DNA of 55,233 bases from Clostridiales bacterium (lineage in GTDB: Bacteria; Bacillota; Clostridia; Oscillospirales; UBA644). The stretch spans positions 1 through 55,233 of the forward strand of contig JAEEJO010000054.1 in assembly GCA_016281915.1 (NCBI GenBank), given 5' to 3'. How positions within the stretch are numbered: position 1 is the stretch's first letter; every line of letters starts with the position of its first letter. Shown here one piece after another: positions 32,623 through 41,990 of this stretch. The notes beneath the pieces are model-generated. The model ran no database searches. It was not told the origin of the DNA and worked only from the letters and a program-made list of their open reading frames with translations. A program made the position numbers and the translations under genes.

Positions 32623-33827
32623 TGACTTTAACATATCCTCTTCTTCTTGACGGTGCCACCGGCACGAATCTTATTTCCGCAGGCATGCAGCCGGGCGAAA
32701 GAACCGCTGATTTCGTTCTTTCTCATCCCGATGTGATGAAAGACCTGCTGAGACGGTATATTGAAGCGGGATCGCAGGTCATATATACCCCGACGTTCGG
32801 AGTAAACCCCGAAAAATTCGGAAACGCATATAAAGATACTTTGAAAAGACTTATTTTTCTTACGCGGGAAACGGCGGAAAAATACGGAAACGGCAATGTT
32901 TTTATCGCAAGCGATATCTCGCCGTGCGGTCTTTTTTGCGAACCGATGGGAAAATCGGTTTTCAGCGATATTTATGCGGCGTTTGCAGGCCCTATAGAAG
33001 TTTTTGTTTCAGAAAACGTCGATATACTGTCTTTTATGACCATGTATTCTCTTTCGGAATCAAGAACGGCTCTTCTTGCCTGCAAAGAACTTTCCGATAA
33101 GCCGATATTCGCATCCGTTACGGTCGATTCAAAAGGAAAGACCATGACAGGCAGCGATATAAAAACCTGCGTTTCGCTTCTGGGTTCTCTCGGCGCGACG
33201 TCCGCCGGCTTTAACTGTTCTACCGGACCTCTCGATATGGTATCAAATATAAAAGCGGCATTTTCTGCCGCAAAAGCGCCGATCTACTGCAAACCTAATG
33301 CGGGCACAGACGTAAAGAATTATCTTTCTCCCGAAGATTTTGCCGGGGCAATGAAAACGCTTATAGAAGAGGGCGCCGCCGTAATAGGAGGCTGCTGCGG
33401 CACAACTCCGCAGCATATTTCCGCTCTTGCCGGGATCCTTCCCGGCTGTGCGCTTAAAACGCCTTCCGGAAAAGACAAAAGCGGTGAAATAACCGTCTGC
33501 ACCGAAAAATCTTTCCACGTCTTTTCCGACGCTCCGTCACTCAGTCCCGTATATGACGTGGAAACGTTTATTGAAGAGGCGTTCGATTTCGATCCCGATG
33601 AATATGACGCCGCGGAAGTTGAGATAGACGATGAAGAAGAGGCGAAAGAGCTTCTCGGCTCTCTTTATATGTTTGATATACCTCTTGCGGTGACGTGTGA
33701 TGAAAAAATCGCGGAATTACTTGCAAGAGAATACTGCGGCAATCTGATGTTCACGGAAAAATGCGGATTCGGCGAACCGCTCGAAAAGAGTCTTTCGGAA
33801 CGCTACGCATGCGTATTCCTTAAATGA
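32622..33827 (+). CDS. homocysteine S-methyltransferase domain protein
   Basis: Residues 1-285 are a homocysteine-binding (BHMT/MetH N-terminal) barrel: LLLDGATGTNL at the start, and the zinc ligands in GFNCSTG near 195 and GGCCGT near 260. Such domains methylate homocysteine to methionine, using a methyl donor supplied by a partner domain. The last 115 residues form an acidic linker and small domain (DFDPDEYDAAEVEIDDEEE) which resembles the short tail of stand-alone clostridial homologues; no folate- or cobalamin-binding MetH domains are present in the window. ATG at 32622 with GGAG eight bases upstream is preferred to the GTG at 32619. It overlaps tadA by four bases or shares ATGATG. Confidence 0.85.
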   Translation: MTLTYPLLLDGATGTNLISAGMQPGERTADFVLSHPDVMKDLLRRYIEAGSQVIYTPTFGVNPEKFGNAYKDTLKRLIFLTRETAEKYGNGNVFIASDISPCGLFCEPMGKSVFSDIYAAFAGPIEVFVSENVDILSFMTMYSLSESRTALLACKELSDKPIFASVTVDSKGKTMTGSDIKTCVSLLGSLGATSAGFNCSTGPLDMVSNIKAAFSAAKAPIYCKPNAGTDVKNYLSPEDFAGAMKTLIEEGAAVIGGCCGTTPQHISALAGILPGCALKTPSGKDKSGEITVCTEKSFHVFSDAPSLSPVYDVETFIEEAFDFDPDEYDAAEVEIDDEEEAKELLGSLYMFDIPLAVTCDEKIAELLAREYCGNLMFTEKCGFGEPLEKSLSERYACVFLK

Positions 33828-34285
33828 TGGAAGAAAGATTTATGCGCCGCGCGCTGTTATGCGCCAAAAAAGCAGCGGCGATGGGCGAAGTTCCGGTAGG
33901 GGCGGTTATCGTCCGAAACGGAAAAGTGATTTCTACCGGATATAACCGCAGAGAAACAGATAAAAACGCTCTCCGTCATGCTGAGATCACGGCGATCGAC
34001 CGTGCATGCAAAAAACTCGGCGGATGGAGGCTCTGGGAATGCGATATATACGTTACGCTCGAACCGTGCCCCATGTGCGCGGGGGCGATCATCAATTCGC
34101 GTATCCGCAACGTTTACATAGGCGCTCAGGACAAAAAAAACGGAGCAATGGGCAGCGTGACGAGACTTCAGGATTTATTTACTCATAAGCCTTCCGTTTT
34201 TTTCGGTGTTCTCTCTGAAGAATGCTCCGCTGTTCTTTCCGGGTTTTTCAGCGAACTGAGAAAAAGAAAAAAAGAAACGGACTGA
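33824..34285 (+). CDS. tadA: tRNA-specific adenosine deaminase
   Basis: TadA converts wobble adenosine-34 of tRNA(Arg-ACG) to inosine. The zinc site is intact: HAE near residue 54, with the proton-shuttling Glu, and PCPMCAGA near 84, each with the family spacing; GEVPVGAV near the start is also typical. The 153-residue length is normal. The first ATG overlaps the upstream stop; the second ATG, at 33827, is an equally good start. It closes the long housekeeping block. Confidence 0.95.
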   Translation: MMEERFMRRALLCAKKAAAMGEVPVGAVIVRNGKVISTGYNRRETDKNALRHAEITAIDRACKKLGGWRLWECDIYVTLEPCPMCAGAIINSRIRNVYIGAQDKKNGAMGSVTRLQDLFTHKPSVFFGVLSEECSAVLSGFFSELRKRKKETD

Positions 34286-34360
34286 CTGATTTGCGCTACG
34301 ATTCGGTTGTTGCCGATAATAGATAATACAAAAAATACAATTTAGGAAGATGGTGTCATT

Positions 34361-35782
34361 ATGAGCTTTCGAATTACTTTCATAGGCGCGGGAAGCCTTA
34401 CGTTCACAAGAACGCTGCTTTCCGATATTCTTGCCAATCCGGAATTTGCGGATATCGACGTGGTATTCCACGACATTGACGAGAAAAACCTTGAAATGGT
34501 CACTCAGGTTTGTCAGCGTGATATTGAGGCAAACGGTCTGAAAATCAAAATCAAGTCTACTCTCGACAGAAAAGAAGCTCTTGTCGGGGCAAAATATATC
34601 ATCAATACCGCGCGTATAGGCAAGCTTGAAGGATTTGAAACAGACGTCAATATACCGCTTGAATACGGCGTCGATCAGTGCGTGGGCGATACTCTTTGTG
34701 CAGGCGGAATAATGTACGGCCAGCGCGGAGTATCTGCAATTCTCGAATTCTGCGAGGACATCAGAAAATACGCGCTTCCCAATGCACTGCTTCTCAACTA
34801 CGGTAATCCCAACGCCATGCTTACGTGGGCTGCAAACAAATACGGAAAAGTAAATACGTTAGGTCTTTGCCACGGCGTTCAGGGTGGACATGCCCAGATA
34901 GCCCAGGCTCTCGGCATCCCTCAGTCCGAACTTGATTTTTCGTGTGTCGGTATCAACCATCAGACGTGGTATGTCAGACTCTCATATAAGGGCGAAGACG
35001 TCACCGGAAAAGTTCTTCAGGCTTATGAAAGCAACGAGCACCTCAGCGCTACCGAAAAAGTAAGGATCGATATGCTCAAACGTTTCGGTTATTATTCCAC
35101 CGAATCAAACGGACACCTTTCAGAGTATGTCAGCTGGTACAGAAAACGTCCGAATGAAATAAAAGACTGGATCAGCATGGAAAACTGGCATAACGGTGAA
35201 TCGGGCGGATATCTCAGAGCGTGCCGCGAAGGCCGTGACTGGTTTATTACCGAATTCCCGAAGCTTATGTCCGAGCCTCCCAGAAAATACGGTCCCCGCA
35301 GCACGGAGCACGGTTCGTATATCATCGAAGGGCTTGAACTCGGTCATATATACCGCGGACATTTCAACGTTATGAATAACGGAACCGTTACAAATCTTCC
35401 CGATGAATCGGTCGTTGAAGTTCCGTGCTATGCTGACAGAAACGGTATATCTGTCCCGAAATTCGGCGATCTTCCTCTCGGCTGCGCGGCAGTATGCTCT
35501 CAGAGCATCTGGGTTCAGAGACTTGCCGTTGAAGCTGCGGTAGCAGCAGATATAAAGCTGCTTCGTCAGGCTATGATGATGGATCCCCTTACAGGCGCCG
35601 TTCTCAACACCCCCGAGATATGCCAGATGACGGACGAAATGCTTATCGCCTGCGAAAAGTGGCTTCCCAGATGGGTAGCAAACGGAGAGATCGAACGCGC
35701 CAAGAACCGTATCGCAACAGCGAAGGAAAACGGCACGTATATCCCCACAAACAAAGGTTACAAAGGCGCATGCCATAAATGA
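34361..35782 (+). CDS. family 4 glycoside hydrolase, alpha-galactosidase (MelA) type
   Basis: GH4 enzymes cleave glycosides by an NAD- and manganese-dependent oxidation-elimination route in the cytoplasm. The nucleotide-binding GAGSLTFT is at residues 9-16, NYGNPNAM at 146-153, and the metal-binding CHGV at 170-173 and GINH at 197-200. CHG, instead of the CNxP of 6-phosphoglucosidases, favours the alpha-galactosidase or glucuronidase branch. The 473-residue length is normal. AGGAAG lies upstream. No permease or kinase is adjacent, so the substrate is left open. Confidence 0.9.
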   Translation: MSFRITFIGAGSLTFTRTLLSDILANPEFADIDVVFHDIDEKNLEMVTQVCQRDIEANGLKIKIKSTLDRKEALVGAKYIINTARIGKLEGFETDVNIPLEYGVDQCVGDTLCAGGIMYGQRGVSAILEFCEDIRKYALPNALLLNYGNPNAMLTWAANKYGKVNTLGLCHGVQGGHAQIAQALGIPQSELDFSCVGINHQTWYVRLSYKGEDVTGKVLQAYESNEHLSATEKVRIDMLKRFGYYSTESNGHLSEYVSWYRKRPNEIKDWISMENWHNGESGGYLRACREGRDWFITEFPKLMSEPPRKYGPRSTEHGSYIIEGLELGHIYRGHFNVMNNGTVTNLPDESVVEVPCYADRNGISVPKFGDLPLGCAAVCSQSIWVQRLAVEAAVAADIKLLRQAMMMDPLTGAVLNTPEICQMTDEMLIACEKWLPRWVANGEIERAKNRIATAKENGTYIPTNKGYKGACHK

Positions 35783-35789
35783 TATATAC

Positions 35790-35814
35790 GGGTACCGCCA
35801 AAACGGCGGTACCC
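35790..35814. other. perfect 10-base-pair hairpin between genes
   Basis: GGGTACCGCC at 35790-35799 pairs exactly with 35805-35814 around AAAAC. No T-run follows, so it may protect a transcript end or weakly terminate rather than act as a strong intrinsic terminator after the GH4 gene. Confidence 0.6.
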
Positions 35815-35840
35815 TATTCCCGAAAAAACAAGGAGAACAA

Positions 35841-36032
35841 ATGAAAAAGCTTTACAGAAGCAGCACAAACCGTCGCCTTTTCGGAGTTTGCGGAGGAATA
35901 GGCGAATATATGGGCGTTGATCCGACTGTCGTGCGCGTTATCTGGGTAATCGCCGCACTTTTCGGTACGATAGGGGTATGGGCATACCTAATCTGCGCCC
36001 TTATTATTCCAGACGAAATTTCGATCCGGTAA
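35841..36032 (+). CDS. PspC domain protein
   Basis: A 63-residue PspC domain: KKLYRSSTNRRLFGVCGGIGEY, DPTVVRVIWVIAALF, and one membrane helix ending in IPDE. PspC-type proteins monitor or protect the cytoplasmic membrane. This is a single-domain form without a regulator partner. AAGGAG precedes the start, and YitT follows after six bases. Confidence 0.93.
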   Translation: MKKLYRSSTNRRLFGVCGGIGEYMGVDPTVVRVIWVIAALFGTIGVWAYLICALIIPDEISIR

Positions 36033-36038
36033 GGCATT

Positions 36039-36920
36039 ATGGCTAAAAAGAACAGTCTTCTTTCAAAATACTTCACAAAAAGCAGCATTAAAACGTTTTT
36101 GCTTCTTAACCTTGGCGCTTTAATGAACGCCGTAGGCTCCTATTACTTCAGATTTCCTAATAAGTTCTCGATCGGCGGTGTTGCCGGTCTTTCGGTTGTT
36201 ATAACAAAGTTTTTCCCCGATATCCCCAGCGCTACCTTCCTGTTTTTTATGAATATGCTGCTTGTTGTAGTGGGCTTCATATTCCTCGGCAGGGATTTCG
36301 GGGCGAAAACGGCATACGTAAGCGTTGCGATATCCGTTTTTACGGGTATTTTCGAAACTGTTACGCCTATGCCCGAACCGTTTACCGATCAGCCTTTCCT
36401 TGAGCTTGTTTTCGGCGTGGCGATACCGTCTGTAGGCACGTCTATCCTTTTCAATATAGATGCGTCCTCGGGCGGAACGGATATCGTGGGAATGATATTC
36501 GCAAAATACACGACCATAAACGTTACCAAAGGAATATTCATCAGCGATATTTTCATCACTCTCGGCGCGTTCCTTTTCGGAATAAAAACGGGACTTTTCT
36601 CCGTTCTCGGTCTTGTTCTCAAAACGCTCGTTATAGATACTGCGGTTGAAAATATCAATCTTCACAAATATCTTACCATAATCACCTCAAAGCCCGATGA
36701 GGTTAAAATGTTTATCACTCAAAATATTCATAAGGGCGCAACCATAGTTCACGGAGAGGGCGCATATACCGGCGAGGACAAAACGATCATTCTCACCGTT
36801 ACCACACCGGCGCAGGCAGTCCTTCTTCGCAGATATATTCGCAAAATCGATCCCGAGTCCTTTATCTTCATAACAAACACAAGCGAGATAATAGGAAGGG
36901 GATTCAGATATACAAATTAG
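36039..36920 (+). CDS. YitT family membrane protein
   Basis: The 293-residue protein has five or six hydrophobic helices in the first 190 residues (ASSGGTDIVGMI near 150 is a family signature) and a C-terminal soluble DUF2179 domain (about 215-290) with HKGATIVHGEGAYTGEDKTII. The biochemical role of YitT proteins is not settled. It starts six bases after PspC and probably shares its transcript. Confidence 0.92.
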   Translation: MAKKNSLLSKYFTKSSIKTFLLLNLGALMNAVGSYYFRFPNKFSIGGVAGLSVVITKFFPDIPSATFLFFMNMLLVVVGFIFLGRDFGAKTAYVSVAISVFTGIFETVTPMPEPFTDQPFLELVFGVAIPSVGTSILFNIDASSGGTDIVGMIFAKYTTINVTKGIFISDIFITLGAFLFGIKTGLFSVLGLVLKTLVIDTAVENINLHKYLTIITSKPDEVKMFITQNIHKGATIVHGEGAYTGEDKTIILTVTTPAQAVLLRRYIRKIDPESFIFITNTSEIIGRGFRYTN

Positions 36921-36952
36921 AATAACATTATCAGTAATTCGGAGGCAATACA

Positions 36953-38830
36953 ATGGCAGAAAAAGGCGGCATCAGCGTTCAGACCGAACATATTTTCCCG
37001 GTCATAAAAAAATGGCTTTATTCTGATAAGGACATTTTTCTTCGGGAAATAGTTTCAAACGCTTCTGATGCCATAATGAAACTGTCGCATCTTGCGGCAA
37101 TAGGCGAGGCAAAGGATATCGATGACAAATTCAGCATCTGGGTAGTTATCGATAAAGAAAAAAAGACCCTTTCCGTTTCGGATAACGGCATCGGCATGAC
37201 GGAGGATGAGGTTAAAAAATATATTAATCAGATAGCTCTTTCCGGCGCGCTCGACTTTATTCAGAAATACGATACCGATTCCTCTTCCGATAAGGGTCCC
37301 GACGGCATTATCGGTCATTTCGGACTCGGCTTTTATTCGTCCTTTATGGTAGCGGATCGCGTAAATATTTCAACAAAATCATATACCGGCGCTCCTGCGG
37401 TGTTCTGGACATGCACGGAGGACGGAGAGTATGAAATGGTTGAAGGCGACAGAAAATCGAGAGGCACGGAAGTAACGATGTGCATTTCCGAGGATGAGGC
37501 TGAATATCTTGAAAAAGACAAAGTCGCCTCCGTTCTCGAAAAATACTGTTCCTTCATGCGTTATCCGATATATCTTGAAGTAGTAGGCGAAGAACCGCCG
37601 AAGCATAAGGAAAAGGATGCCGAGGGCAACGAGATAGAGGTTATGGACGAGAGAAAGCCCATAAACGATACCGAACCGCTCTGGCTCAAAAACCCGTCAC
37701 AGTGCACGGATGAAGAATATAAGGAATTTTACAAAAAAGTATTTTTCGACTGGAACGATCCTCTTTTCTATATCCACATCAATGCGGATTATCCCCTTAA
37801 TTTCAAGGGTATCCTCTACTTCCCGCGTCTTAGAAACGAATATGAAAGTCTTGAAGGACAGGTAAAGCTCTTTTACAACCGCGTTTTTGTAGCAGATAAC
37901 ATTAAAGAAGTCCTTCCCGATTACCTTCTTATGCTCAAGGGCGTTCTTGACTGCCCCGATCTGCCGCTCAACGTTTCAAGAAGCTACCTTCAGGGCTCGG
38001 CTTACGTTGAAAAGATCGCAAATCACATCGTCAAAAAAGTATGCGATAAGCTCAACGGCATGTTCTCTGTCGAGCGCGACAAATATCAGGAATACTGGAA
38101 GGATATCAAAACTTTCGTTGAATACGCGTGCATCCGCGATAAGAAATTCTTCGACCGAGTAAAAGATTCTCTCATTTTCAGAACGACAGACGGCGAATAC
38201 CTTACCGTAGCTGAATATAACGAAAAGGCGAATAAGGATAAAAACGAAAAAGTAATCTATTACTCAAACGACCCTGTTCAGCAGGCTGTTTATATAAATC
38301 TTTTCAAAGCGCGCGGAATACCTACGGTCATTCTCGACCACGTTATCGATTCTCAGTTTATAACGTCCGTCGAACAGGGCTTTGAAAATACAAAGTTCAT
38401 GCGCGTAGATGCCGATGCAAGCGCTCTGAAAGGCGAGGGCGAGGCGGATAAAAACGAAACTCTTGAAAAGCTTTTCAAGGAAGCTTCGGGCAACGAGCAG
38501 CTTAAGATCGAATTCTCGCCGCTTGCCGACGAAAAAATACCCGCGCTTCTCAATATCTCCGAGCAGAGCAGACGTTTTGAGGAAATGATGAACCTTTACA
38601 AGCTTGCGGGCCAGGACGTCAATCCTTATACCCTTCCCAAAGAGTCAACGCTTATTCTCAACTCCAACAGCTCGCTTTTAAAGAAACTTACGGTAGCATC
38701 CGAAGAAACGGCGAAAAAACTTGCAAAACATATCTACACGCTCGCTCTTCTCGGTCAGCGCAAGCTTTCCGCGGAAGAACTTGCGGGATTTGTTGAAGAA
38801 AGCAGCGCAATAATGGAAATGCTTCTCTGA
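36953..38830 (+). CDS. htpG: chaperone HtpG (Hsp90 family)
   Basis: A complete 625-residue Hsp90 homologue. The N-terminal GHKL ATPase shows FLREIVSNASDAI, DNGIGMT and GHFGLGFYSSFMV. The middle domain holds YPLNFKGILYFPR and PLNVSRSYLQ, with the catalytic-arginine region, and the C-terminal dimerisation domain closes the protein. Bacterial HtpG is a cytoplasmic ATP-dependent chaperone. A GGAGG site precedes the ATG. No heat-shock operator (CIRCE) is visible upstream. Confidence 0.97.
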   Translation: MAEKGGISVQTEHIFPVIKKWLYSDKDIFLREIVSNASDAIMKLSHLAAIGEAKDIDDKFSIWVVIDKEKKTLSVSDNGIGMTEDEVKKYINQIALSGALDFIQKYDTDSSSDKGPDGIIGHFGLGFYSSFMVADRVNISTKSYTGAPAVFWTCTEDGEYEMVEGDRKSRGTEVTMCISEDEAEYLEKDKVASVLEKYCSFMRYPIYLEVVGEEPPKHKEKDAEGNEIEVMDERKPINDTEPLWLKNPSQCTDEEYKEFYKKVFFDWNDPLFYIHINADYPLNFKGILYFPRLRNEYESLEGQVKLFYNRVFVADNIKEVLPDYLLMLKGVLDCPDLPLNVSRSYLQGSAYVEKIANHIVKKVCDKLNGMFSVERDKYQEYWKDIKTFVEYACIRDKKFFDRVKDSLIFRTTDGEYLTVAEYNEKANKDKNEKVIYYSNDPVQQAVYINLFKARGIPTVILDHVIDSQFITSVEQGFENTKFMRVDADASALKGEGEADKNETLEKLFKEASGNEQLKIEFSPLADEKIPALLNISEQSRRFEEMMNLYKLAGQDVNPYTLPKESTLILNSNSSLLKKLTVASEETAKKLAKHIYTLALLGQRKLSAEELAGFVEESSAIMEMLL

Positions 38831-38874
38831 TCCGTTGCGATCGGTACTAAATATTAAGCAATAAAGAGGCAGAT

Positions 38875-39360
38875 ATGTTTTCTATAGTGCTTGTTGAACC
38901 TGAAATCCCGCAGAACACGGGCAATATCTCCAGGACCTGCGCATGCACGGGGGCTCCGCTGCACCTGGTAAAGCCGCTCGGCTTCGTCATAGACGATGCA
39001 AAGCTCAGGCGGGCGGGACTTGATTATTGGGGAGAGCTCGACCTTCACATTCACGAATCTCTATCCGATTTTCTTGAATATGCAAAAGGCAAACCTCTCT
39101 TTTTCGCCTCAACGAAAGCCGAAAAAAACTACAGCGAGATCGAATATCCCGACGACGCTTACCTTGTTTTCGGTAAGGAGACAAAGGGGCTTCCGGAGTG
39201 GCTGCTCAGGGAGAATTACGGCAGATCCGTAAGGATCCCGATGAGAAATAATCTCAGAAGTCTCAATCTTTCAAATTCCGTTGCGATCGTCCTTTATGAA
39301 GCTCTCCGTCAGAAATCGTTTTTCGATATGAAGCTTTCAGGCGAGCTTACGGAGAGCTGA
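38875..39360 (+). CDS. trmL: tRNA (cytidine/uridine-34-2'-O)-methyltransferase
   Basis: A 161-residue SPOUT methyltransferase that 2'-O-methylates wobble nucleotide 34 of tRNA(Leu) isoacceptors. PEIPQNTGNISRTC is at residues 8-21, with LVKPLGF, the DYW segment, LVFGKETKGLP and RSLNLSNSVAIVLYEALRQ near the C-terminal knot. All are the standard TrmL motifs. It follows htpG by 44 bases. Confidence 0.95.
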   Translation: MFSIVLVEPEIPQNTGNISRTCACTGAPLHLVKPLGFVIDDAKLRRAGLDYWGELDLHIHESLSDFLEYAKGKPLFFASTKAEKNYSEIEYPDDAYLVFGKETKGLPEWLLRENYGRSVRIPMRNNLRSLNLSNSVAIVLYEALRQKSFFDMKLSGELTES

Positions 39361-39385
39361 AACCTGTATTCACGAAGGAGCAGAC

Positions 39386-40360
39386 ATGGATAAAATAATT
39401 ACGTTTGAAGAACAAAAGCGGCGGGAATTTCTTTACGTTCTTTTCAATGCGGTCTTTGTTACGACCTGCGTCGTATTTATACTGAATTTCTTTTTCGGAT
39501 ATATATGCGACAGGATCTATGAAGGCGACAGCCTGTCTAAGGATTCCGTAGACAATATCCTGCGAGCATTCCTGCCCGCTCTTGCACTTTCCGGAGCATT
39601 CGTTTTTTACGGAGTTCACAGCGATGTATCTCTAAAAGCCGTGTTCACTCCCTGCAAAGCAAGCCCGCTCTGGTATATAGCAGGCGGTGCGGCAACTGCA
39701 GGAATATCGTTTTTCTTTGCGCTTCTTTCCGAAAAAGTCGTAGGACTGCTCGGAAATTTCGGATATATTATCCACGAATATACACCGTATGATCTCGACA
39801 GCATGCCGGACAACATTCTAAGCATGGCAATCGTCTGCATTATCGGCGCATTTTCGTCCGAGCTTGTTTTCAGAGGTATACTCACGGAACGCTTTCGCCG
39901 CGCAAATACAGGTCTTGCTCTCATTTTGCCGGCAATTATTGCCGCGAGTATGACAGGATCTCTTGCAAGAATGCCTTACGTTTTCTTTTCCAGTGTTCTT
40001 CTTTCGTGGATCTATATGAAAACGTCGTCCGTTTACGTCACGCTGTTCTGCGCACTGTTTTCGGATGTTTCACTTTATCTGTTTTTTATTTTCAGAAATT
40101 CTCTCGCGCCCTTCGAGCTGCTTTTCATGTTCGGAGGCCTTGTAACGGCTGCGGCAGCCGTCGCGATCCTTCTTATCAGATACGAAGCCCGCACGGTCTA
40201 TCCCGCGCCGAGAGACGATGACGACGAATACCTCAGAATATCCGCAAAAGAATCGGTTATCGGACTTCTCAAGGCGTTTTCTTTCTGGATCTTCATTCTT
40301 GCCGTCATCTTCACGGTTTTCTTTTTCTACCTCAGCAATCCGACGGTTGAAGTACCGTAA
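39386..40360 (+). CDS. CPBP/Abi-like membrane protein with degenerate protease motifs
   Basis: The 324-residue protein has about eight membrane helices and the CPBP (type II CAAX protease-like) layout. Motif 1, normally EExxxR, reads SELVFR near residue 155-160, losing the first Glu. The following motifs normally supply two histidines and an Asn; here the aligned parts read SLARMP and LFCALFSD, without histidine. Such a protein is unlikely to be an active protease and may have kept a binding or scaffold role. The C-terminal acidic patch (RDDDDEY) is cytoplasmic. CPBP assignment by layout is fair rather than certain. Confidence 0.65.
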   Translation: MDKIITFEEQKRREFLYVLFNAVFVTTCVVFILNFFFGYICDRIYEGDSLSKDSVDNILRAFLPALALSGAFVFYGVHSDVSLKAVFTPCKASPLWYIAGGAATAGISFFFALLSEKVVGLLGNFGYIIHEYTPYDLDSMPDNILSMAIVCIIGAFSSELVFRGILTERFRRANTGLALILPAIIAASMTGSLARMPYVFFSSVLLSWIYMKTSSVYVTLFCALFSDVSLYLFFIFRNSLAPFELLFMFGGLVTAAAAVAILLIRYEARTVYPAPRDDDDEYLRISAKESVIGLLKAFSFWIFILAVIFTVFFFYLSNPTVEVP

Positions 40361-40392
40361 ATAATAAAATATAACCTTTTGGAGGATAAATC

Positions 40393-40731
40393 ATGCAGCT
40401 TCTTGTAATCGTATTAAACAAGATCGAGTGCCTTGAAGCGCTTCTCGAAAAATTTTACGAAGAAAACATTTCGGGCGCCACAATTCTTGACAGTATGGGT
40501 ATGGCGCACAGCCTCAGCAGCTTTGACGAACTGCGTTTCATGGCTTCGCTGAGACTTCTCATCAATCCTGACAACCGTGAAAGCAAAACGATTTTTATGG
40601 TTGTAAAAGAAGAGAAAATACAGGACATTTCAAAAATAGTTAATGAGATCACCGGCGGACTTAAAAACCCCGACACAGGTATTATGTTTACCGTTCCCGT
40701 TACATATACGGAGGGGATCGAAAAGTGCTGA
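40393..40731 (+). CDS. PII-like signalling protein
   Basis: The 112-residue protein has the ferredoxin-like order of PII (GlnB) proteins: strand LLVIVLN, helix CLEALLEKFYE, strand SGATILDSMG, helix, KTIFMVV, and a C-terminal NPDTGIMFTVPVTYTEG that mimics the GTGIIFVLPV end of PII. The uridylylated tyrosine of the GlnB T-loop is not evident. Its stop lies seven bases inside a cation:proton antiporter gene, suggesting it regulates that transporter, as PII-like proteins do for other carriers. The ligand is unknown. GGAGG lies upstream. Confidence 0.65.
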   Translation: MQLLVIVLNKIECLEALLEKFYEENISGATILDSMGMAHSLSSFDELRFMASLRLLINPDNRESKTIFMVVKEEKIQDISKIVNEITGGLKNPDTGIMFTVPVTYTEGIEKC

Positions 40732-41912
40732 GTGATTTTTCATCAACGTATTTCAACACGTTTATTTATCTTGCGTTGATGATATTTTGCGGAATGTTCG
40801 TCGGAAGAATGGCAAAGCATCTCCATCTGCCGAACGTTACCGGTTATCTTGTTGCCGGACTGATAATAGGTCCGAGCGTTCTCGGCCTTATTCCGGCAGA
40901 CGTGCTGCCCAATCTTGATATCATTGCCGATACGGCTCTCGGATTCATAGCATTTTCCATAGGTACCGAGTTTAAAATGTCGTATTTCAAGCGTGTGGGA
41001 GTAACACCGATAGTCATCGCGTTCCTTGAAGCGTTTCTTGCGGTCATTTTCGTTGTAGTTGCGCTTCTTATCGCAGGCTTTTCGCTTCCTTTCAGCCTTG
41101 TTCTCGGCTCTATCGCCGCTGCAACAGCACCTGCGGCAACGATCATGGTAATAAAACAGTATAAGGCGAAAGGACCGGTCACCGAGATGCTTCTTTCTGT
41201 CGTCGCTCTTGATGACGCAGCCGCCCTTATGCTTTTCGGTATAGCCGTTGCGATAGCTCAGGCAGTTTCCAATCCCGGATCATCGGTCGTATCTGCGCTT
41301 GTCAATCCCGTTATAGAGATATTCGGCGCTCTCATATGCGGCTTTATCCTTGGCCTGATATTTATCATACCCCTTCGCTTCTTCAAAAAAGACGGAAACC
41401 GTCTTGCTCTTACGATAGGCTTTGTTTTTGTCGGCATCGGCATCGCAAGCATTTTCGGCCTTTCTCAGCTTCTTCTTTGCATGGCGCTCGGGGCAACGCT
41501 GACGAATTTTTCGTCGAATACGAACCATATCGTCAAACTTACAGACGGACTGACGCCTCCGATATTTATTCTGTTTTTCGTTCTTTCCGGAGCCGAGCTT
41601 CAGCTTTCGGTAATTCCGTCAATAGGTATTGCGGGCATAATTTACGTTATTGTCAGGGTAGTGGGCAAGATCGCCGGCGCTTCTCTCGGCTCAGTTATAT
41701 GCAGAGCTGACAGTAAAATAACGAAATACCTCGGTTTCTCACTGATGCCTCAGGCGGGTGTTGCGATAGGTCTTTCGCTGCTCGCAACTCAGATCGTTCC
41801 TGAATTCGGAGCTGAAATAAGAGCGATCATCTTATGCGGAACGCTTATTTACGAGCTTATAGGTCCTGCGATAACAAAGCTTTCACTCAAGAAAGCCGGA
41901 GAAATAGAATAA
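40725..41912 (+). CDS. CPA2-family cation:proton antiporter
   Basis: The 395-residue protein has about 12 membrane helices and the Kef/NapA fold: HLPNVTGYLVAGLIIGPSVLG near the start, FSIGTEF, and the ALDDAAALMLFG segment (about 160-172) containing the conserved aspartate pair of electrogenic CPA antiporters. The C-terminal RCK/TrkA-N domain common in Kef proteins is missing, so regulation may come from the overlapping PII-like gene. GTG start at 40725. Ion (Na or K) not decidable. Confidence 0.88.
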   Translation: MLSDFSSTYFNTFIYLALMIFCGMFVGRMAKHLHLPNVTGYLVAGLIIGPSVLGLIPADVLPNLDIIADTALGFIAFSIGTEFKMSYFKRVGVTPIVIAFLEAFLAVIFVVVALLIAGFSLPFSLVLGSIAAATAPAATIMVIKQYKAKGPVTEMLLSVVALDDAAALMLFGIAVAIAQAVSNPGSSVVSALVNPVIEIFGALICGFILGLIFIIPLRFFKKDGNRLALTIGFVFVGIGIASIFGLSQLLLCMALGATLTNFSSNTNHIVKLTDGLTPPIFILFFVLSGAELQLSVIPSIGIAGIIYVIVRVVGKIAGASLGSVICRADSKITKYLGFSLMPQAGVAIGLSLLATQIVPEFGAEIRAIILCGTLIYELIGPAITKLSLKKAGEIE

Positions 41913-41925
41913 AAAAACGAGGGGC

Positions 41926-41954
41926 TTGACAAATAGCACAATAACGATTATAAT
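41926..41954 (+). promoter_or_regulatory. consensus promoter of the acyl carrier protein gene
   Basis: TTGACA at 41926-41931, 17 bases, TATAAT at 41949-41954. It begins 14 bases after the antiporter stop. Confidence 0.8.
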
Positions 41955-41990
41955 TAGGTGAAATTACATAACAAAGGAGTAACAAACAAT

